From: an uncultured Acidobacteriota bacterium
Lineage (GTDB): Bacteria; Acidobacteriota; Blastocatellia; Pyrinomonadales; Pyrinomonadaceae
Length of the DNA: 64,000 nt
NCBI GenBank assembly: GCA_937873515.1
Contig: CALMYB010000010.1
Coordinates: 248,001-312,000 of the forward strand
Reading direction: 5' to 3'
Positions 63,899 through 64,000 of this stretch are shown here, one piece after another. Under the pieces are notes generated by a model. It did no database searches and had not been told where the DNA came from. It was given only the letters and a program-made list of their open reading frames with translations. Every line of letters begins with the position of its first letter. Position 1 is the first letter of the stretch. A program made the position numbers and the translations under genes.

Positions 63899-64000
63899 AT
63901 GAAAAAGGAATTTCTCCGAATCCTCTTTTTTGTATGGATAGCGACTGTCATTGGTGTTGGCAGCGCGTTTGCTCAAAATTACGCGGCTCAAAAGTCTGTC
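63899..64000 (+). CDS. Start of a secreted protein, cut by the right edge
   Basis: ATG 63899 with GGAGT 8 bases upstream; 34 codons are in the window. They encode a signal peptide (MKKEFLRILFFVWIATVIG...GSAFAQ) and the first residues of the mature protein (NYAAQKSV). No family can be named. Confidence 0.7.
   Translation, partial: MKKEFLRILFFVWIATVIGVGSAFAQNYAAQKSV

Overview
The window is a chromosomal segment of a Gram-negative bacterium, most likely an Acidobacteriota member of the Blastocatellia/Pyrinomonadaceae type. This is inferred from family content: a TIGR02999-type ECF sigma factor, a serine/threonine kinase beginning with the usual acidobacterial MTPERW leader and carrying TPRs, a VWFA-related acidobacterial-type protein, many signal peptides ending in A-x-A-Q, BamD-like and TonB-domain proteins, and moderate-to-high GC. 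No rRNA, phage, integrase, transposase or CRISPR array was seen.

Layout. 1-3600: 5' part of metH (cobalamin methionine synthase, minus strand, cut by the left edge) with a leader that looks like a SAM-II riboswitch plus intrinsic terminator. 3.6-7.2 kb: small secreted and hypothetical proteins, a repeat-rich gap, tRNA-Glu and a YbjQ-family gene. 7.2-13.7 kb: gamma-glutamyltransferase, an Nramp-like transporter coupled to an MscS channel with a cyclic-nucleotide domain, Fur and a DUF2520 protein. 13.7-17.1 kb: a solitary 1152-residue P-loop ATPase resembling the BREX PglY/BrxC group. 17.4-26.4 kb: M48 protease, then a minus-strand run phoA-like/fmt/trhO/rsmB/PASTA/rpe/bamD-like. 26.6-32 kb: recA, tRNA-Phe, rarA, a receiver-domain protein and a DnaC-like loader, separated by palindromic repeats. 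32-35.4 kb: a membrane pseudokinase followed by a TPR/TonB protein. 35.4-37.7 kb: deoC and an rpiB-like gene, both with N-terminal extensions reminiscent of microcompartment cargo, and hpt. 37.8-38.4 kb: rplU-rpmA with a structured leader. 38.4-39.5 kb: a gene-free stretch with four DnaA boxes, a promoter and a probable structured RNA. 39.5-45.2 kb: a ClC channel and the tightly overlapped operon obgE-nadD-rsfS-rlmH-dksA-like-comF. 45.2-56.5 kb: sugar dehydrogenase with FG-GAP repeats, tsaD, DUF4286, ECF sigma factor, secreted DUF4412-like protein and a giant kinase with two sensor/TPR modules. 56.5-64 kb: M28 and DUF885 peptidases, a 21-bp minisatellite, palindromic mobile elements, an orphan YgiT-type zinc finger, deoB, a VWA protein and the start of one more secreted protein.

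Functional threads: methionine/SAM (metH with riboswitch, fmt), nucleoside and pentose-phosphate salvage (rpe, deoC, rpiB-like, deoB, hpt), ribosome and tRNA maturation (rsmB, trhO, rplU, rpmA, obgE, rsfS, rlmH, tsaD), DNA repair (recA, rarA, comF) and envelope work. The most unusual signals are the riboswitch leader, a palindromic element inserted in frame in metH with a second copy at 56.5 kb whose inner stem is swapped, the DnaA-box/ncRNA locus at 38.6-39.4 kb, the solitary BrxC-like ATPase, and the deoC/rpiB pair. All family calls come from reading the sequence; no database search was run.
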